Positions 8,397 through 17,243 are shown, numbered from the stretch's first letter. The stretch: 42,472 nucleotides of DNA from Gemmataceae bacterium (GCA_019748295.1 JAIEPT010000152.1:1-42472), one strand, 5' to 3'. The notes: generated by a model not told the origin, from the letters alone. Numbers and translations are program-made.

Positions 8397-8493
8397 AGAG
8401 CCCGAGCGCCAGCGAGGGTTTCGCACAGATGGCGGAAGGAGCATTATCTCCCTTCCGTCATTCAAGCGAAACCCTCGCTGGCGCTCGGGCTCT
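8397..8493. repeat. Long inverted repeat, 28-bp perfect arms
   Basis: Arms 8397-8424 and 8466-8493 are exact reverse complements over 28 nt; they begin AGAGCCCGAGCGCCAGCGAG. The 41-nt interior contains a second imperfect stem (GGCGGAAGGA against TCCCTTCCGTC), giving one long hairpin. It lies just after the small membrane protein and before the signal-peptide gene. It could stop transcription or be a REP-like mobile palindrome. Confidence 0.85.
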
Positions 8494-8599
8494 GACATTG
8501 CGCAAACGGGCGCCTAGCTCGTTGTGCCTGGCCCCGTCTTCGCCTACCATAGAGATCAACCCCACGTCGGCCGCTCACCTTGCTCGCCGGAGCTGTCCA

Positions 8600-10600
8600 A
8601 TGCATCTTGTTCGTCAGGCCCTGCTCGGCCTCGCCTGCATCGCGGGTCTGTTGCTCGTCGCCCCCTCCGCCTTTTCGCAAGAGACGAAAACACCCGACCC
8701 CAGCCAACTCGTCGAGAAACTCGGCGATGGGGCGTTCGCCGCGCGCGAAGGAGCGTATCGCAAGCTTCTAAGCATGGGGAAGGACGCGGCCGAGGCAGTG
8801 AAGGCGGGGATGAATCATCCCAATGCCGAGGTGCGGCGCCGTTGCGTGGCGTTGCACGCGGTGATCGGCCGCCCGGTCGAAGACCACCGCTGGGACGCGT
8901 TCATCGGCAAGAAGACGGAAGAATCGCCCGCAGGCTGGGAGAAGTTTCGCGATGCCGTGGGGGACGATGCCACCTCGCGCAGCTTCTTCGTCAAGATGCA
9001 TCAAGCCGATGCCGAACTCATGAACCTGCTCGTGAAGGACCTGGCCAAAGCCAGCGCCCTCATCGGGCCGCGGACGGTCAAGCTGCAACAGAAGATCGGA
9101 CGGATGCAGCAGGAAGGTGCGCTGTTCGATCCGTTCCCCGAATTCCTCGCCATCATGCATGCGGCCAACACGACCAAGGCGAAGGTCGATCTCAACAGTC
9201 AGTACCAGATTTGCAACCTGTTTCATCAGCAAGGCATTCACAACGTCCTTCGCAGCTCGCCCATCGGCAAGAAGCTCATGAGCGTTTGGCTCACTGAGAC
9301 CGCCGACATGCAGGTGCAGCGAAATCAGGCCCCTTACCTCGCTTCCAATTTCCAACTGGGCGATGTGGTGCAGAAGAAGCTGCGTCCCATGGCCGAGGCG
9401 ATGGTGAAGGAATTCATCGCGGCTCCCGACGACATGAACAAGTTCTACCAGGCGATCAACATGTGCCAGGTGCTCAAGCTCACCGACGTCATGGAATCGC
9501 AGATGAAGCCGGTCGTCCGCAAGAAGCTGGAAGCGGCTCTCAAGGAACCGATCGACATCAACAAGATCAACATTGCCGTCAATGCGTCGCAATCGCTGCA
9601 GATGGCGAACGAGGTGAGTGCCTCCTTGAAGCCGGCCGTCATGAAGCTCGCCGAGAACGCCGCCAAAGGAAACGTCCTGGACCCGGGCCAGATGAACCAG
9701 TTCTTCACCGTGCTCAACCTCGCCAATTCGATCCAGGCTCCCGATATTGTGGACAGCATCCTACGGCCCGCCGGGCAGCGGGCGCTCATCGAGGGGATTG
9801 CGAAAACGAACGACGTCAATCAGATGTTTCAGATGATCAACCTGTCGCAGCAACTGCAGCTTCAAGAGTTGGCCGAGCCCTTGATGAAGCCGGCGGCTGA
9901 TCGCATCGTGCGGAAGATGATCCAGAACAGGGAGTGGGCCAACCTGCAGCAAGCGCTTTCGCTCACGCAACAAGTCGGTCTGCGGGTGGAAGATTTGGAT
10001 AAGGCGATTCGCGATGGGGCGCTGGAAGCGATTGAGAAGCGTCAGCCGTTGCAGCAGGTCTATCAGGCCGTGCAACTCACCCGGCAAGTCGGAGGCGATC
10101 CGGCGAGCGAAAAGAAGATCGAAGCAAGCCTGAAGAAGCTATTCACGGAGCTTTCGAGCAAGCCCATTCAGACGAACGACATCTACCAGGGCTTGCAGTT
10201 GGCCCGCGAATGGAACCTTACCGAAGGGATGGAGTTCGCCGTCAAAGCCGCCACCACGACGAGCGTCCCCGTGCATGCCCGTGGACAGGCATTGGGCTAC
10301 ATCGCTCAGGGCGGATCGAAGGATTTGTTCCCCAAACTTGAAGCGTTGCTCGAGGACAAGGCAAGTTTCGGGCGCACGAACATCAACGCCATTTCGCTGG
10401 AAACGCAGATCCGCGATGCCGCTCTCATGGCGATGGTCTGCATCGCGAATCAGGATCACGAAAGCTACGGCTTCGCCGCCGCCCAGATGATGCGGAATCA
10501 GAATCCGGGTCAGCTGCCCCCCAACTGGTGGGGCTTCCGCGATGATGCGGCGCGGAACAAAGCGATCGAAAAGTGGCGCGAGTTCCGCAAGAAGGGGTAG
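8600..10600 (+). CDS. Secreted alpha-helical repeat protein (~41-residue repeats)
   Basis: A 666-residue protein from ATG 8600. The start is chosen because it gives a clean signal peptide (MHLVRQALLGLACIAGLLLV, cleavage probably after SAFS). Residues 34-90 look HEAT-like (LVEKLGDGAFAAREGAYRKL, then NAEVRRRCVALHAVI). From about 200 to 550 a helical unit recurs with a spacing of 38-45 residues. Units begin near 201, 245, 282, 323, 368, 409, 449, 487 and 528, with a pattern like 'Q..NL.Q.LQL...v...LkPa....l...i'. This suggests an alpha-solenoid scaffold in the periplasm. No catalytic motif is seen. The specific family is not recognised. Confidence 0.8.
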   Translation: MHLVRQALLGLACIAGLLLVAPSAFSQETKTPDPSQLVEKLGDGAFAAREGAYRKLLSMGKDAAEAVKAGMNHPNAEVRRRCVALHAVIGRPVEDHRWDAFIGKKTEESPAGWEKFRDAVGDDATSRSFFVKMHQADAELMNLLVKDLAKASALIGPRTVKLQQKIGRMQQEGALFDPFPEFLAIMHAANTTKAKVDLNSQYQICNLFHQQGIHNVLRSSPIGKKLMSVWLTETADMQVQRNQAPYLASNFQLGDVVQKKLRPMAEAMVKEFIAAPDDMNKFYQAINMCQVLKLTDVMESQMKPVVRKKLEAALKEPIDINKINIAVNASQSLQMANEVSASLKPAVMKLAENAAKGNVLDPGQMNQFFTVLNLANSIQAPDIVDSILRPAGQRALIEGIAKTNDVNQMFQMINLSQQLQLQELAEPLMKPAADRIVRKMIQNREWANLQQALSLTQQVGLRVEDLDKAIRDGALEAIEKRQPLQQVYQAVQLTRQVGGDPASEKKIEASLKKLFTELSSKPIQTNDIYQGLQLAREWNLTEGMEFAVKAATTTSVPVHARGQALGYIAQGGSKDLFPKLEALLEDKASFGRTNINAISLETQIRDAALMAMVCIANQDHESYGFAAAQMMRNQNPGQLPPNWWGFRDDAARNKAIEKWREFRKKG

Positions 10601-10702
10601 GTGGAACCGCTTTCCTCACCTTTATTGATCGTCAGGCAGCGAAAGCGTGAGTTGCTGGCTTTGCTCCCTTCTCCCTCCGGAGAAGCCGGTAGAGGAGGGG
10701 CT

Positions 10703-10780
10703 GGGGGTGAGGGCAGGATATCCGCCCCGTGCGACGCTATGATTTAATCGCCGTTCGCAAAAAAAGGCGCCCTCACCCCC
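10703..10780. repeat. Inverted repeat with 12-bp perfect arms
   Basis: 10703-10714 and 10769-10780 are perfect reverse complements (GGGGGTGAGGGC). They sit in the 203-bp gap between the helical-repeat gene and the end of nadE, which are convergent, so the hairpin may act as a shared terminator. The flanks carry further GC-rich purine/pyrimidine tracts of the same dispersed style (CCCCTCTCGCGGAGCGTGAG). Confidence 0.5.
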
Positions 10781-10803
10781 TCTCGCGGAGCGTGAGGACC
10801 GCT

Positions 10804-12825
10804 CTAATTGCCTTCCAGATCCGCGAGCCATGCCGTTGCGGTCGCGTCGCTCGGCATGCGCCAATCGCCTCGCGGCGAGACGCTGATCGTGCCGACTTTC
10901 GGGCCGTCCGGCAAACACGACCGCTTGAACTGCTGCGAAAAGAATCGCTGCAAGAATGTTCGGAGCCGTTGGATGATCTCCGCTCGTTCGTATTTCGCGT
11001 CGAACTCCGCTCGCTCAGCTAAATAAAGGATTTTGCGGGGCGAGGCCCCGTAGCGGAGGAAATGGAAGAGGAAGAAATCGTTCAACTCGTAAGGCCCGAC
11101 GACCGCCTCCGTGCTTTGCACGATCTGCCCTTCCGCCGATGCGGGGAGCAACTCGGGAGAAATCATCGTTGCCACCACATCGAGCAACGTCGAGCGGGCG
11201 GGTTCCTCGAACTCGTTCTCCGCGGCCCAGCGAACGAGAAATTTGACCAGCGTCTTGGGGATGCTGACGTTCGGGTTGTACATGCTCATATGGTCGCCGT
11301 TGTAGGTGCACCATCCGAGCGCCAACTCCGAGAGATCGCCGGTGCCGAGCACGAAGCCTTGGTTCATCAAAAGGCTGGTCCGCATGCGGGCCTGCACGTT
11401 TTCGAAGACCAGGTCCGACCGCTTGTCGTCCGGCACTTGGCGAATCCGTTCGCTTAGCGAAGCCGCATCGAGGCCGGTCAGATCGATGCCGAACGGGCGA
11501 TGGCCGATGGCTCGCATCTCTTCAAGGCAAAGTTGGCGGATATCGATTTCGCGTGATGTGACGCGCAGATGCGTCATCAAGTCGCGTGCGTTCCGCAGCG
11601 TGCGTTCGGTGGTGCCGAAGCCGGGCATTGTCACGCCCAAAAGCTGCGAGCGCGGCAGGCCGATGCGATCGAACGTCTTGCAGCCCACAAGCAGGGCCAG
11701 CGTGGAGTCCAGGCCGCCGGAGATGCCGAGCACCACTGCCTTGGTGTGCGTATGTTCGAGCCGTTTCGCAAGCCCGGCGACCTGCGTGAAGAAGATGTCG
11801 TGACACCGCTCGGTCAATTCTTGCGAGCCGCGCGGAACGAAGGGGTGCGCTTCGACCACGCGCATCAACGGACGAGTCGTCTGAGCATGCGGGACGCGGA
11901 TGGGAATGCGCCGCCAACCATCGTCCGTTCCCGTGTTCGGCCTGCCCGGAGGATGGGAATCCCCGAAGCTGCTCGTGCGGATGCGCTCCACCTGCATCCG
12001 TTCCAGGTCCACGTCTTGCACCAGCAGCGTCGGCTCTCGCTGAAATCGCTCCGTCTCCGCGATCAGGGTGGCGTTTTCGGCGATCAGGCAATGGCCGGAA
12101 AAGACGACGTCGGTCGTCGATTCATGGACGCCGCACGAGGCATACGCATAGGCTGCGAGGCATCGGCCGGACTGATTGACGACCAGTTGTCGGCGGTATT
12201 GCGTTTTGCCGATCACTTCGTTGCTGGCGGAAATGTTCGTCAGCAGCGTGGCTCCGGCAATCGCCTGGCGGGAACTTGGGGGCATCGGCGTCCACAAGTC
12301 TTCGCAGATCTCCACGCCGACGATGAGATGCGGATGATCGCCGCGGCCGTCGAACAGCAGATCGACGCCGAAAGGCACGTCCTGGTCGCCGATCCGCACG
12401 ACCTGCGGCCGAAATCGGGCGCCGGGGGCGAACCAGCGTGCCTCGTAAAATTCCTTGTAGTTCGGCAGATACGACTTCGGCACAATGCCGACGATTTTCC
12501 CCCGCTGCACTACGGCGGCCGCATTGGCGATCTGGTCCTCGACGACCAACGGCAGGCCGACGATGGCGACGCCGGAATAGGCTTTCGTCAGCCGTTCCGC
12601 GAACTCGATGAGGCCCGCCCGCGCGGCATTCAGCAATCGCGGCTGATGAAAAAGGTCGCCGCACGTGTAGCCCGTGAGGGCCAGCTCGGGAAGGACGAGA
12701 ACCTGCACGCCCTGCGTTTCCGCGCGAGCAGCGAGTTCGAGCAGCCCAGCCACATTGAACGCGACGTCGGCGACCAGCAAACGTGGGCAGCCGACAGCGA
12801 CTCGAACGAAACCATGATGCGGCAT
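10804..12825 (-). CDS. nadE: Glutamine-dependent NAD(+) synthetase
   Basis: A 673-residue two-domain enzyme that makes NAD from deamido-NAD, ATP and glutamine-derived ammonia. The N-terminal nitrilase-fold glutaminase has the full Glu-Lys-Cys triad: E47 (LVLPELALTGY), K117 (VPKSYLPNYKEFYE) and C174 (EICEDLWTP). The C-terminal synthetase has the ATP pyrophosphatase loop SGGLDS (369-374) and a GTGDLSELALGWCTYNGDH segment. Length matches mycobacterial-type NadE (about 680). ATG 12825 has a GAGG upstream; the 28-codon upstream extension would run into a palindromic repeat and is not used. Upstream on the same strand is an NMN-adenylyltransferase-like gene, consistent with an NAD cluster. Confidence 0.97.
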   Translation of the reverse strand: MPHHGFVRVAVGCPRLLVADVAFNVAGLLELAARAETQGVQVLVLPELALTGYTCGDLFHQPRLLNAARAGLIEFAERLTKAYSGVAIVGLPLVVEDQIANAAAVVQRGKIVGIVPKSYLPNYKEFYEARWFAPGARFRPQVVRIGDQDVPFGVDLLFDGRGDHPHLIVGVEICEDLWTPMPPSSRQAIAGATLLTNISASNEVIGKTQYRRQLVVNQSGRCLAAYAYASCGVHESTTDVVFSGHCLIAENATLIAETERFQREPTLLVQDVDLERMQVERIRTSSFGDSHPPGRPNTGTDDGWRRIPIRVPHAQTTRPLMRVVEAHPFVPRGSQELTERCHDIFFTQVAGLAKRLEHTHTKAVVLGISGGLDSTLALLVGCKTFDRIGLPRSQLLGVTMPGFGTTERTLRNARDLMTHLRVTSREIDIRQLCLEEMRAIGHRPFGIDLTGLDAASLSERIRQVPDDKRSDLVFENVQARMRTSLLMNQGFVLGTGDLSELALGWCTYNGDHMSMYNPNVSIPKTLVKFLVRWAAENEFEEPARSTLLDVVATMISPELLPASAEGQIVQSTEAVVGPYELNDFFLFHFLRYGASPRKILYLAERAEFDAKYERAEIIQRLRTFLQRFFSQQFKRSCLPDGPKVGTISVSPRGDWRMPSDATATAWLADLEGN

Positions 12826-12850
12826 CGGATCCTCGATCGCTATTCTATGT

Positions 12851-12956
12851 CTTCTATGTAGCCCTCTCGCTCCGCGAGAGGTAAGCGGATGCGTGCCACG
12901 CTGTTGCAAGCTTCGCTGCCGCTTACCTCTCGCGGAGCGAGAGGGCTACATAGAAG
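12851..12956. repeat. Long inverted repeat, 38-bp perfect arms
   Basis: 12851-12888 and 12919-12956 are exact reverse complements over 38 nt; each arm contains its own palindrome CTCTCGCTCCGCGAGAG, and the spacer is 30 nt. It lies between the HAD-like gene and nadE on the minus strand. It could form a strong hairpin in an mRNA crossing this gap and lower nadE expression, or be a processed mRNA end. Confidence 0.9.
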
Positions 12957-12970
12957 AGAGTGCTACATAG

Positions 12971-13948
12971 CTACCGCTGCCCTTTCGCCAACTCCGCGGC
13001 CAACTCAGGCCAGCTCTTGGCCCCGAAAACGCCTTGCGGCGGGGCAGCGTCGCCAAGCAGATAGGTGGTGATTCCCGAGGCTTTCCCGGCAGTCGCACCG
13101 TCCTCCGAACCGACCGCGAGAAACAGCGGCCCGGGCCAGCGCTTGCGGAGATCAACGAGCAGGCGCTGCCCTGCGGCCGCGGGTGATTCCTTTTCCGCAG
13201 CGATCATGCCGAGAACCGGACCTTCCGGCAACCCAGCGGTTCGATTCTGCTCTGTCCACGAACGCACGCGCTGATAATCCTTCGCGGTTGCGATCCGACG
13301 GCTTAAGTAAACCACCTGAACTCCTTGCTTTGCGAGCGATGCAAGGCCATCGATTGCTGACCGGTTAGGCGCGATCGATTGCGGGTTGCGCGTTCCCCAT
13401 CCTTCGCTGGGCAAGTCCGCAACCGTTTCGTCGATATCGACGGCAAGCAGCCGTGTTTGCGGAGCGAGGCGGAAATGCCGAGCGCGGTCCTCCGCCTTGT
13501 ACTTCCGCTGCGCCCCAAGATAGAGAGCGGCAAACCCGTCCCCATCGCCCGCTTTGGAGGGAGCCGACGCTTCGCCATGGGCATCCGCCGCGACTTTGAC
13601 GAACGCGGTTTCCGGGTCGTTAACGCCGCGGAAAAACAACTCGTGTCCGCGCGACGAACTCGGCGGATCGTCGGCCGACAACGGTTCCAGCCGAGCACGC
13701 CTCGCGGCCGTTTCCCCCGCGAGCGCCCAATCGTCGAAGGCGACGACTGTCCAGCGTCCCGGCTCCGGCTGCGGCCGCAGATACCACGCAAGAGCGCTCA
13801 ACGCCCCGACAACGACGGCGAGCGCAACGAGGGCGTATTGAGTGGAGCGAGGCCGTTCCTTGGCGAGGTTCGTCTTGAGCCGCCGAGCCAACTCTTCGGG
13901 GCTCGGCGGCGGCAACGGTACGGGCGAATTGGAGGCGGGTTCGCTCAT
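12971..13948 (-). CDS. Membrane-anchored HAD-like protein
   Basis: A 325-residue protein starting at ATG 13948. It has a Pro-rich cytoplasmic N-terminus (about 1-30), one membrane segment (YALVALAVVVGALSALAWYL, 38-57) and a large outside part. From residue 165 it has a HAD phosphatase-like signature: LLAVDIDETVADLP with the Asp pair D171 and D173, then IDGLASLAKQGVQVVYLSRR as motif II. This resembles the LNS2/APP1-type HAD domain. Its substrate is unknown. The start codon overlaps the stop of the upstream nucleotidyltransferase (ATGA), so the two are co-translated. A role in phosphate ester hydrolysis outside the cytoplasm is an inference. Confidence 0.75.
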   Translation of the reverse strand: MSEPASNSPVPLPPPSPEELARRLKTNLAKERPRSTQYALVALAVVVGALSALAWYLRPQPEPGRWTVVAFDDWALAGETAARRARLEPLSADDPPSSSRGHELFFRGVNDPETAFVKVAADAHGEASAPSKAGDGDGFAALYLGAQRKYKAEDRARHFRLAPQTRLLAVDIDETVADLPSEGWGTRNPQSIAPNRSAIDGLASLAKQGVQVVYLSRRIATAKDYQRVRSWTEQNRTAGLPEGPVLGMIAAEKESPAAAGQRLLVDLRKRWPGPLFLAVGSEDGATAGKASGITTYLLGDAAPPQGVFGAKSWPELAAELAKGQR

Positions 13949-14544
13949 AGGCAGAGGTGCTGTCGTCCGTGCTTCCGTCGCAATTCCGTCGAGGACAGGT
14001 CGAGGCGGAATCGCGTTTCGGGGATGCCGAGAAACAGGTCGCGCCATGCGGCCGGGATGTCGAGGTCTTCCAACCGCCAACACTGCCCTGCCGCATCCGC
14101 ACGAGCGGCGACGAGAAAGCTGCAACCCGCCTGTCGCAGGCAATCGAGTGCGGCATCGCGTCGGCCCGTATCGCCGTCATCATACCGCGCCGACACGACC
14201 CGCGCCGCCGTGTCCGCCCCGACGACGAACGTGGAGCCCGGAAAACAAGCCGCCTTCTCGATGAATCTCGACGCCCGCGTGAGCCAAACTTCCGCAAGCC
14301 CAGCAAACTGTGCCAAGCGCCGTTCGATCTCAACATCGCTGAGCGGCGGCTTATCGACATTGGCAACGCTCAACTCGAACGCCACGGGCCGCCCCAGCAT
14401 TTCCGCGGCGAGGTGGGCCAGGCGGATGTGGGCTTCGTGGAGCGGATCGAACGAGCCGGGGAGCAGGGCAGATCGGGCAGCCCCATGCTTTTCGGCCCGG
14501 GCGCCTCCAAGGGACACGTGCACCGTCGAATGAATGGACTTCAA
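13945..14544 (-). CDS. Nicotinate/nicotinamide-nucleotide adenylyltransferase-like protein
   Basis: A 199-residue nucleotidyltransferase of the cytidylyltransferase-like (NMNAT/NadD) superfamily. The ATP-binding motif GSFDPLHEAH (30-39) matches GxFxPxHxGH with Ala in place of the second Gly. The closing LSSTELR (183-189) matches the ISSTxIR motif. FELSVANVDKPPL and FVVGADTAARVV resemble the nucleotidyltransferase domain fused to CinA-type deamidases in plants and algae. The start is TTG 14544 with AGGGAA seven bases upstream; GTG codons at positions 8 and 10 are alternatives. It overlaps the HAD-like gene by 4 bp. With nadE downstream it points to NAD synthesis or repair, but the true substrate is not proven. 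Confidence 0.82.
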   Translation of the reverse strand: MKSIHSTVHVSLGGARAEKHGAARSALLPGSFDPLHEAHIRLAHLAAEMLGRPVAFELSVANVDKPPLSDVEIERRLAQFAGLAEVWLTRASRFIEKAACFPGSTFVVGADTAARVVSARYDDGDTGRRDAALDCLRQAGCSFLVAARADAAGQCWRLEDLDIPAAWRDLFLGIPETRFRLDLSSTELRRKHGRQHLCL

Positions 14545-14733
14545 TCCGCATTCCCTCAGCGATGCCCCGACCGCTCCAAACTCCGGTTTCGAGGGAGACC
14601 GGGGAGCAATTGCTGCAGCAGTTCTTCCATTTCCGAACGAACACGGCCCGCGCCGCTGACTTCAGGTTTGGCATCAACCGGAGGCGAGGTGGTCAGGGAT
14701 ACCGCTTCATGATCGCCGCACCAGGGGTTCGTT

Positions 14734-14957
14734 ACGCCAAAGGCGTTGCATCCAACAGCCCAGGGTTGGCGACCGAAGGGAGCCTACCCTGGGTCACGCC
14801 CACCGTTTGCCGCAGTACCCCGAAGGGGTTCCATCCACTCGGCGCTTCACGTGGATTCAACCCTTTCAGGGTAGTACTCCTTTCGTGCTGCGTTAAACCC
14901 AGGGTAGGCTCCCTTTGGTCGCCAACCCTGGGCTGTTGGATGCAACGCCTTCGGCGT
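14734..14957. repeat. Nested palindrome with 61-nt arms
   Basis: Left arm 14734-14794 and right arm 14897-14957 are reverse complements with only a few mismatches. The spacer holds a second imperfect stem (GTACCCCGAAGGGGTT against AACCCTTTCAGGGTAGTAC). It fills most of the 453-bp gap between the FAH-family and nucleotidyltransferase genes. The rest of that gap (14545-14733) shows no convincing gene. Typical of dispersed planctomycete intergenic palindromes. Confidence 0.9.
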
Positions 14958-14997
14958 AGAAGACAAACAGCGTTTCAATTCAGGCTCGCTTTTGCAG

Positions 14998-15855
14998 CTA
15001 AGCCCGTTGCTGCACGACGTTCGTTAGCCGGCCGATGCCAGTGACGTCGATGTGGACGATGTCGCCGACGGCGAGGGTGAACGTGTCGGCGGGCACGATC
15101 CCGGTACCGGTGAGCAAGATAGCGCCGTGGGGGAACGACGTTTCGCGGCCCAGCCAGCCGATCAGTTCCTCGAAGCTGCGCTTGATCGCGGAGACTTTCG
15201 TGTCCCCCTCGAACACCTTCGCGCCGCCCCTTTCGATCGTCACGCGAATCACCGCAGCGTCAGGAGCCGGCATGTCGGCAACAAGCGTGATCGCTGGGCC
15301 CAGAGCGCAGGCGTGGTCGTAGAACTTGGCTTGCGGCAGATAAAGCGGATTCTCCCCTTCGATGTCGCGCGAACTCATGTCGTTGCCGATCGTGAAGCCG
15401 ACCAGCTTCAGCTCCGGCGAAATCACCAGCGCGAGTTCCGGCTCCGGCACGCTCCAGCGGGCATCTCGGCGGATGTGGACCCGTTCGCCGGGGCCGGAAA
15501 CACGCCATGCGGGCGACTTGAAGAACAGCTCGGGGCGAGCTGCGGAATAAACGAGATCGTAGAACTGGGCGGCTCCCACCGATTCGCGCTTGCGGGCTTC
15601 CTCGCTCCGTTTGTAGGTCACCCCGGCCGCCCACACTTCCTGCTGATCGATCGGCGCCACCAACATGGCGCGATGCAACGGCAATACGCCGAGGGCCGCA
15701 TCCACATGCTTGCGGGCCTGTCCCAGCGGATCCGCGCCGTGCAGCAAATCCGTCAGCGTCGGCCGGCCTGCGGCGAGCGGCTGCAGCTTGTCGCCATCGA
15801 GGATCGCGGGCCGAATCTCGCCCGATTCCAAACGTACTTTGCACAGTTGAGGCAT
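14998..15855 (-). CDS. Fumarylacetoacetate hydrolase-family protein
   Basis: A 285-residue enzyme of the FAH superfamily, whose members hydrolyse, isomerise or decarboxylate acyl-pyruvate-type compounds. Recognisable parts are VWAAGVTYKRSEEARKRE, ELFFKSPAWRVSGPGE, WSVPEPELALVI (metal-binding Glu pair: EPELA), GFTIGNDMSSRDIEGENPLY and FYDHACALGPA, all typical. The C-terminal GILL-type segment reads GAILLTGTGIVP. Start ATG 15855 lies 21 bp from the stop of the PQQ-propeller gene, so the two probably share an mRNA. The exact substrate is unknown (a sugar-acid or aromatic degradation step is usual). Confidence 0.93.
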   Translation of the reverse strand: MPQLCKVRLESGEIRPAILDGDKLQPLAAGRPTLTDLLHGADPLGQARKHVDAALGVLPLHRAMLVAPIDQQEVWAAGVTYKRSEEARKRESVGAAQFYDLVYSAARPELFFKSPAWRVSGPGERVHIRRDARWSVPEPELALVISPELKLVGFTIGNDMSSRDIEGENPLYLPQAKFYDHACALGPAITLVADMPAPDAAVIRVTIERGGAKVFEGDTKVSAIKRSFEELIGWLGRETSFPHGAILLTGTGIVPADTFTLAVGDIVHIDVTGIGRLTNVVQQRA

Positions 15856-15876
15856 GGGTCACTCGTCGCGGAGAGG

Positions 15877-17070
15877 TTACTTGGCAATGCACCACAGGTG
15901 CTTGTCGCTGCGGAGGAAGATCGCGCCCTGAGCCGCCACGGGACATGCGAGAATCGTCTCGCCGATCGGGTTGACCGCGAGCACCTTCGCTTCATCCCCC
16001 AGTTCGAGCACCGTCGTCTGGCCGCCCTCGGCCGTGATGTACATGCGGCCGTCGGCGATGAGCGGGGAGGAGGCGATGTTCGCGTCGATGCGGTGCGTCC
16101 AATCGATCTTGCCCGTCTTCGCGTCCGCGGCGTTCACGACTCCGCGGCCGGAAACGGTGTAGACGCGGCCCTTGAAATACGTGGGGGACGAATAACCGCT
16201 GGGCAGCTTGTTTGAAGTCCAAAGCGGTTCAGGATCTTCTTCGCCACGGAGCTTCAACGCAACCAGCTTGTCGCCCGGCACAAACAAGATGCCGTCGCCT
16301 GCGGTCGCGGAGGGAATGGTCGAAGGGCGCGTCTGCGTGAAGCTCCATAGTTGCTTACCGGTGGAAACGTCATGAGCCGTCAGCTCGGTCGGCGTTTGCA
16401 GGACGACGGCATCCACCTTGCCGGACCGAACGACGATCGGAGTCGCCCAGTTGATGATGCGCGGTCGATCGTGGCGCCAGCGGTTCTTGCCCGTCGCCAC
16501 ATCGATGCCGGCCGCGAACGATTCGCCGATGTTTTCCATCTGCACGACGAGTGTGTCGCCATGCACGGTCGGCGACGCGGCCATGCCGACGTTGTTGCCG
16601 ATGGTCGGATAATCGCCGACGAGCGAGCGCACCCATTCGAGGTTGCCTTCAAGATCAAGGCAGACGATGTCGGCGGTCGCGAAGAGGGCGATGATGCGTT
16701 TGCCGTCGCTGACGGGCGTGGGGGCGGCCATGTTGGTCTTGGGATGGCACTGCGTTCCGCCCGTCGCCCAAAATTGACGTTCCCAAAGCTGCTTTCCGGT
16801 CTTGGCGTCGAAGCAAAGGACATGCAGCCGATTCTGATGCACCGTCGTGCAAGCGGTGACGAAGACCCGGTCGCCGACGATGATCGGGCAGGACAACCCG
16901 CGGCCCGGCAGCGGCGCCTTCCAGCGGATGTTCTCCTTCTCGCTCCACGTCGTCGGCAGGTTTTTCTCGGACGACACGCCGGTGCCGCCCGCGCCTCGAA
17001 AGAGCCGAGCATCTTCCGCATGAGCAGTGGCGGCGAAGGCGAAGCATAGGGCGAACGTGAAGCGCAACAT
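15877..17070 (-). CDS. Secreted PQQ-like beta-propeller protein
   Basis: A 397-residue protein from ATG 17070, chosen because it begins a signal peptide (MLRFTFALCFAFAATAHA). Repeating beta-propeller blades of the PQQ-like (BamB/quinoprotein) type are seen: FDAKTGKQLWERQF, IDVATGKNRWRHD, HDVSTGKQLWSF and ADAKTGKIDWTHR, each with the 'TGk..W' blade signature. No quinone-binding Cys pair or catalytic Asp/Glu set is evident, so it is probably not an active dehydrogenase but a structural or binding propeller. Such proteins are abundant in planctomycetes. The FAH gene follows directly. Confidence 0.92.
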   Translation of the reverse strand: MLRFTFALCFAFAATAHAEDARLFRGAGGTGVSSEKNLPTTWSEKENIRWKAPLPGRGLSCPIIVGDRVFVTACTTVHQNRLHVLCFDAKTGKQLWERQFWATGGTQCHPKTNMAAPTPVSDGKRIIALFATADIVCLDLEGNLEWVRSLVGDYPTIGNNVGMAASPTVHGDTLVVQMENIGESFAAGIDVATGKNRWRHDRPRIINWATPIVVRSGKVDAVVLQTPTELTAHDVSTGKQLWSFTQTRPSTIPSATAGDGILFVPGDKLVALKLRGEEDPEPLWTSNKLPSGYSSPTYFKGRVYTVSGRGVVNAADAKTGKIDWTHRIDANIASSPLIADGRMYITAEGGQTTVLELGDEAKVLAVNPIGETILACPVAAQGAIFLRSDKHLWCIAK

Positions 17071-17156
17071 AAGCGTCTCCCGGTGCGTGATCGAAGGTAT
17101 GTTGTCGCGGCCCATGCGCGATGTGTCAAGCAGCAACATGATCCATCCCCCAAGCC

Positions 17157-17234
17157 CCAAGCCCAGGGGCGAGCGCAGCGAGCTCCTGGGTTCCTGACCG
17201 AAAACCCAGGAGCTCGCTACGTCCCTGGGCTTGG
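17157..17234. repeat. Inverted repeat of the CCCAGGGGCGAGCGCAGCGA family, copy 1
   Basis: Left arm 17157-17190 and right arm 17205-17234 are reverse complements except for a 4-nt deletion and two changes. The same sequence forms the arms of the repeat at 25441-25545. It lies between the squalene/phytoene synthase gene end and the PQQ gene start. Confidence 0.85.
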
Positions 17235-17243
17235 TTGGATGTC

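Noticed and set aside
8429-8599. Upstream extension of the helical-repeat protein
   Set aside because: It would translate half of a 28-bp-arm inverted repeat; the ATG at 8600 starts a clean signal peptide.
11569-12861. 430-codon plus-strand frame over nadE
   Set aside because: Antisense shadow of a well-conserved enzyme; no domain recognisable.
12826-12909. 28-codon extension of nadE
   Set aside because: The extension lies over the 38-bp palindrome and is absent from the family; ATG 12825 has a ribosome-binding site.
13379-14533. 384-codon plus-strand frame across the HAD-like and nucleotidyltransferase genes
   Set aside because: Arg/Pro-rich shadow spanning two genes that are translationally coupled on the other strand.
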